NCBI GenBank assembly: GCA_023388675.1
Contig: JAEWFU010000111.1
Coordinates: forward strand, 1 to 9,186
Origin: Pseudomonadota bacterium
GTDB lineage: Bacteria > Pseudomonadota > Alphaproteobacteria > Rhizobiales > Rhizobiaceae
Direction: 5' to 3'
DNA: 9,186 bases
The position numbers and the translations under genes were made by a program. Shown here piece by piece: positions 8,780 through 9,186 of this stretch (position 1 is its first letter; each line of letters starts with the position of its first letter). The notes under the pieces are model-generated. The model worked only from the letters and a program-made list of their open reading frames with translations, did not search any database and was not told the origin of the DNA.

Positions 8780-9186
8780 ATGTGACGCTCCGCAGGACGG
8801 TAATTCTTGCCAAGGCGCTCCTTGAGCGCAGCTTCGCGGGCAACGGCGGCGTCCGGCGTCAGCTTGACGACGAGCCGGTCGGCAAAGCGCATGTCGACCG
8901 TTTCGATGTCGCGCGAAAGAAGGCCGTAGCGATGGTCGAGCGCCAGAAGGTCGCGCAGCGCCTCATCCTCGCCGTGCTCGGGCAGCTTGACGGTCATGCC
9001 GTTTTCGAGGCGCAGATTCCAGCGCCGTTCGGAGACGCGCACATAGCCGCGCACGCGCGCCGCCAGATCGGGATAGGCGGCCACCTTGGCAACGAAACCG
9101 GCAGCAGGCTCATCCGCCCCGACGCCGACGACCAGCGGCAGCGCGCGATAGCGCGCGCCCGAAAGCGGCGCAATCGCCCTGCCGTC
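8776..9186 (-). CDS. ftsQ: Cell division protein FtsQ, C-terminal part (5' end beyond window)
   Basis: Bitopic inner-membrane protein linking early and late divisome members (FtsB, FtsL) in the periplasm. Only the last 136 residues are present; the cytoplasmic tail, membrane helix and most of the POTRA domain lie upstream of the window. What is seen fits the periplasmic beta domain: LPLVVGVGA near the window edge, YVRVSERRWNLRLENGMTVKLPE, then the closing strand VDMRFADRLVVKLTP followed by a charged tail ending AERHI. The frame is open to base 9186 and the stop overlaps the ftsA start. Identification rests on this pattern plus the ftsQ-ftsA-ftsZ gene order. A GTG at 9084 is internal and not the start. 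Confidence 0.93.
   Translation of the reverse strand, partial: DGRAIAPLSGARYRALPLVVGVGADEPAAGFVAKVAAYPDLAARVRGYVRVSERRWNLRLENGMTVKLPEHGEDEALRDLLALDHRYGLLSRDIETVDMRFADRLVVKLTPDAAVAREAALKERLGKNYRPAERHI

Noticed and set aside
5733..8785. Plus-strand open frames of 578 and 445 codons opposite ftsZ and ftsA
   Set aside because: Same antisense artefact: they mirror the exact extent of ftsZ and ftsA and carry no family motifs or ribosome binding sites.

Overview
The window is a stretch of high-GC alphaproteobacterial chromosome, most likely from the Rhizobiales and perhaps Phyllobacteriaceae-like (Mesorhizobium/Nitratireductor relatives). That placement is inferred from protein sequence character and gene order; no search was run. 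All seven genes lie on the minus strand, so transcription runs from high to low coordinates: ftsQ (3' part only) - ftsA - ftsZ - lpxC - bamD - recN - ligA (5' part only). This is the distal end of the division and cell wall (dcw) cluster, followed by an envelope and DNA-repair tail in the order expected for rhizobia.

Region by region. At 7401-9186, ftsQ and ftsA overlap by four bases (ATGA), and ftsZ follows after 65 bp with a clear Shine-Dalgarno sequence. These three encode the divisome linker, the actin-like membrane anchor and the tubulin-like ring protein. At 5420-5735, a 316-bp non-coding gap holds two strong hairpins that should end ftsZ transcription, followed by what looks like the lpxC promoter region. 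That region has a candidate sigma-70 promoter, three GANTC (CcrM-type) sites, a CtrA-like half-match and repeated GTTAC motifs. lpxC (first committed step of lipid A synthesis) occupies 4469-5419. A second non-coding gap, 4253-4468, holds a hairpin directly after the lpxC stop and a candidate promoter for the next unit. bamD (outer-membrane protein assembly lipoprotein), recN (double-strand-break repair) and ligA (NAD+-dependent DNA ligase) are closely spaced (22 and 68 bp) and probably form one transcription unit.

The genes together cover ring assembly, outer-membrane construction (lipid A and beta-barrel insertion) and completion or repair of the chromosome, which must be coordinated at division. 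All complete genes are full length, with their key catalytic or binding residues intact. I see no frameshifts, mobile elements, tRNA or rRNA genes, or CRISPR arrays. I found no evidence of an undescribed system. The few points worth a second look are regulatory, and most lie in the ftsZ-lpxC gap. Long open frames on the plus strand are antisense shadows caused by GC-rich codon use.
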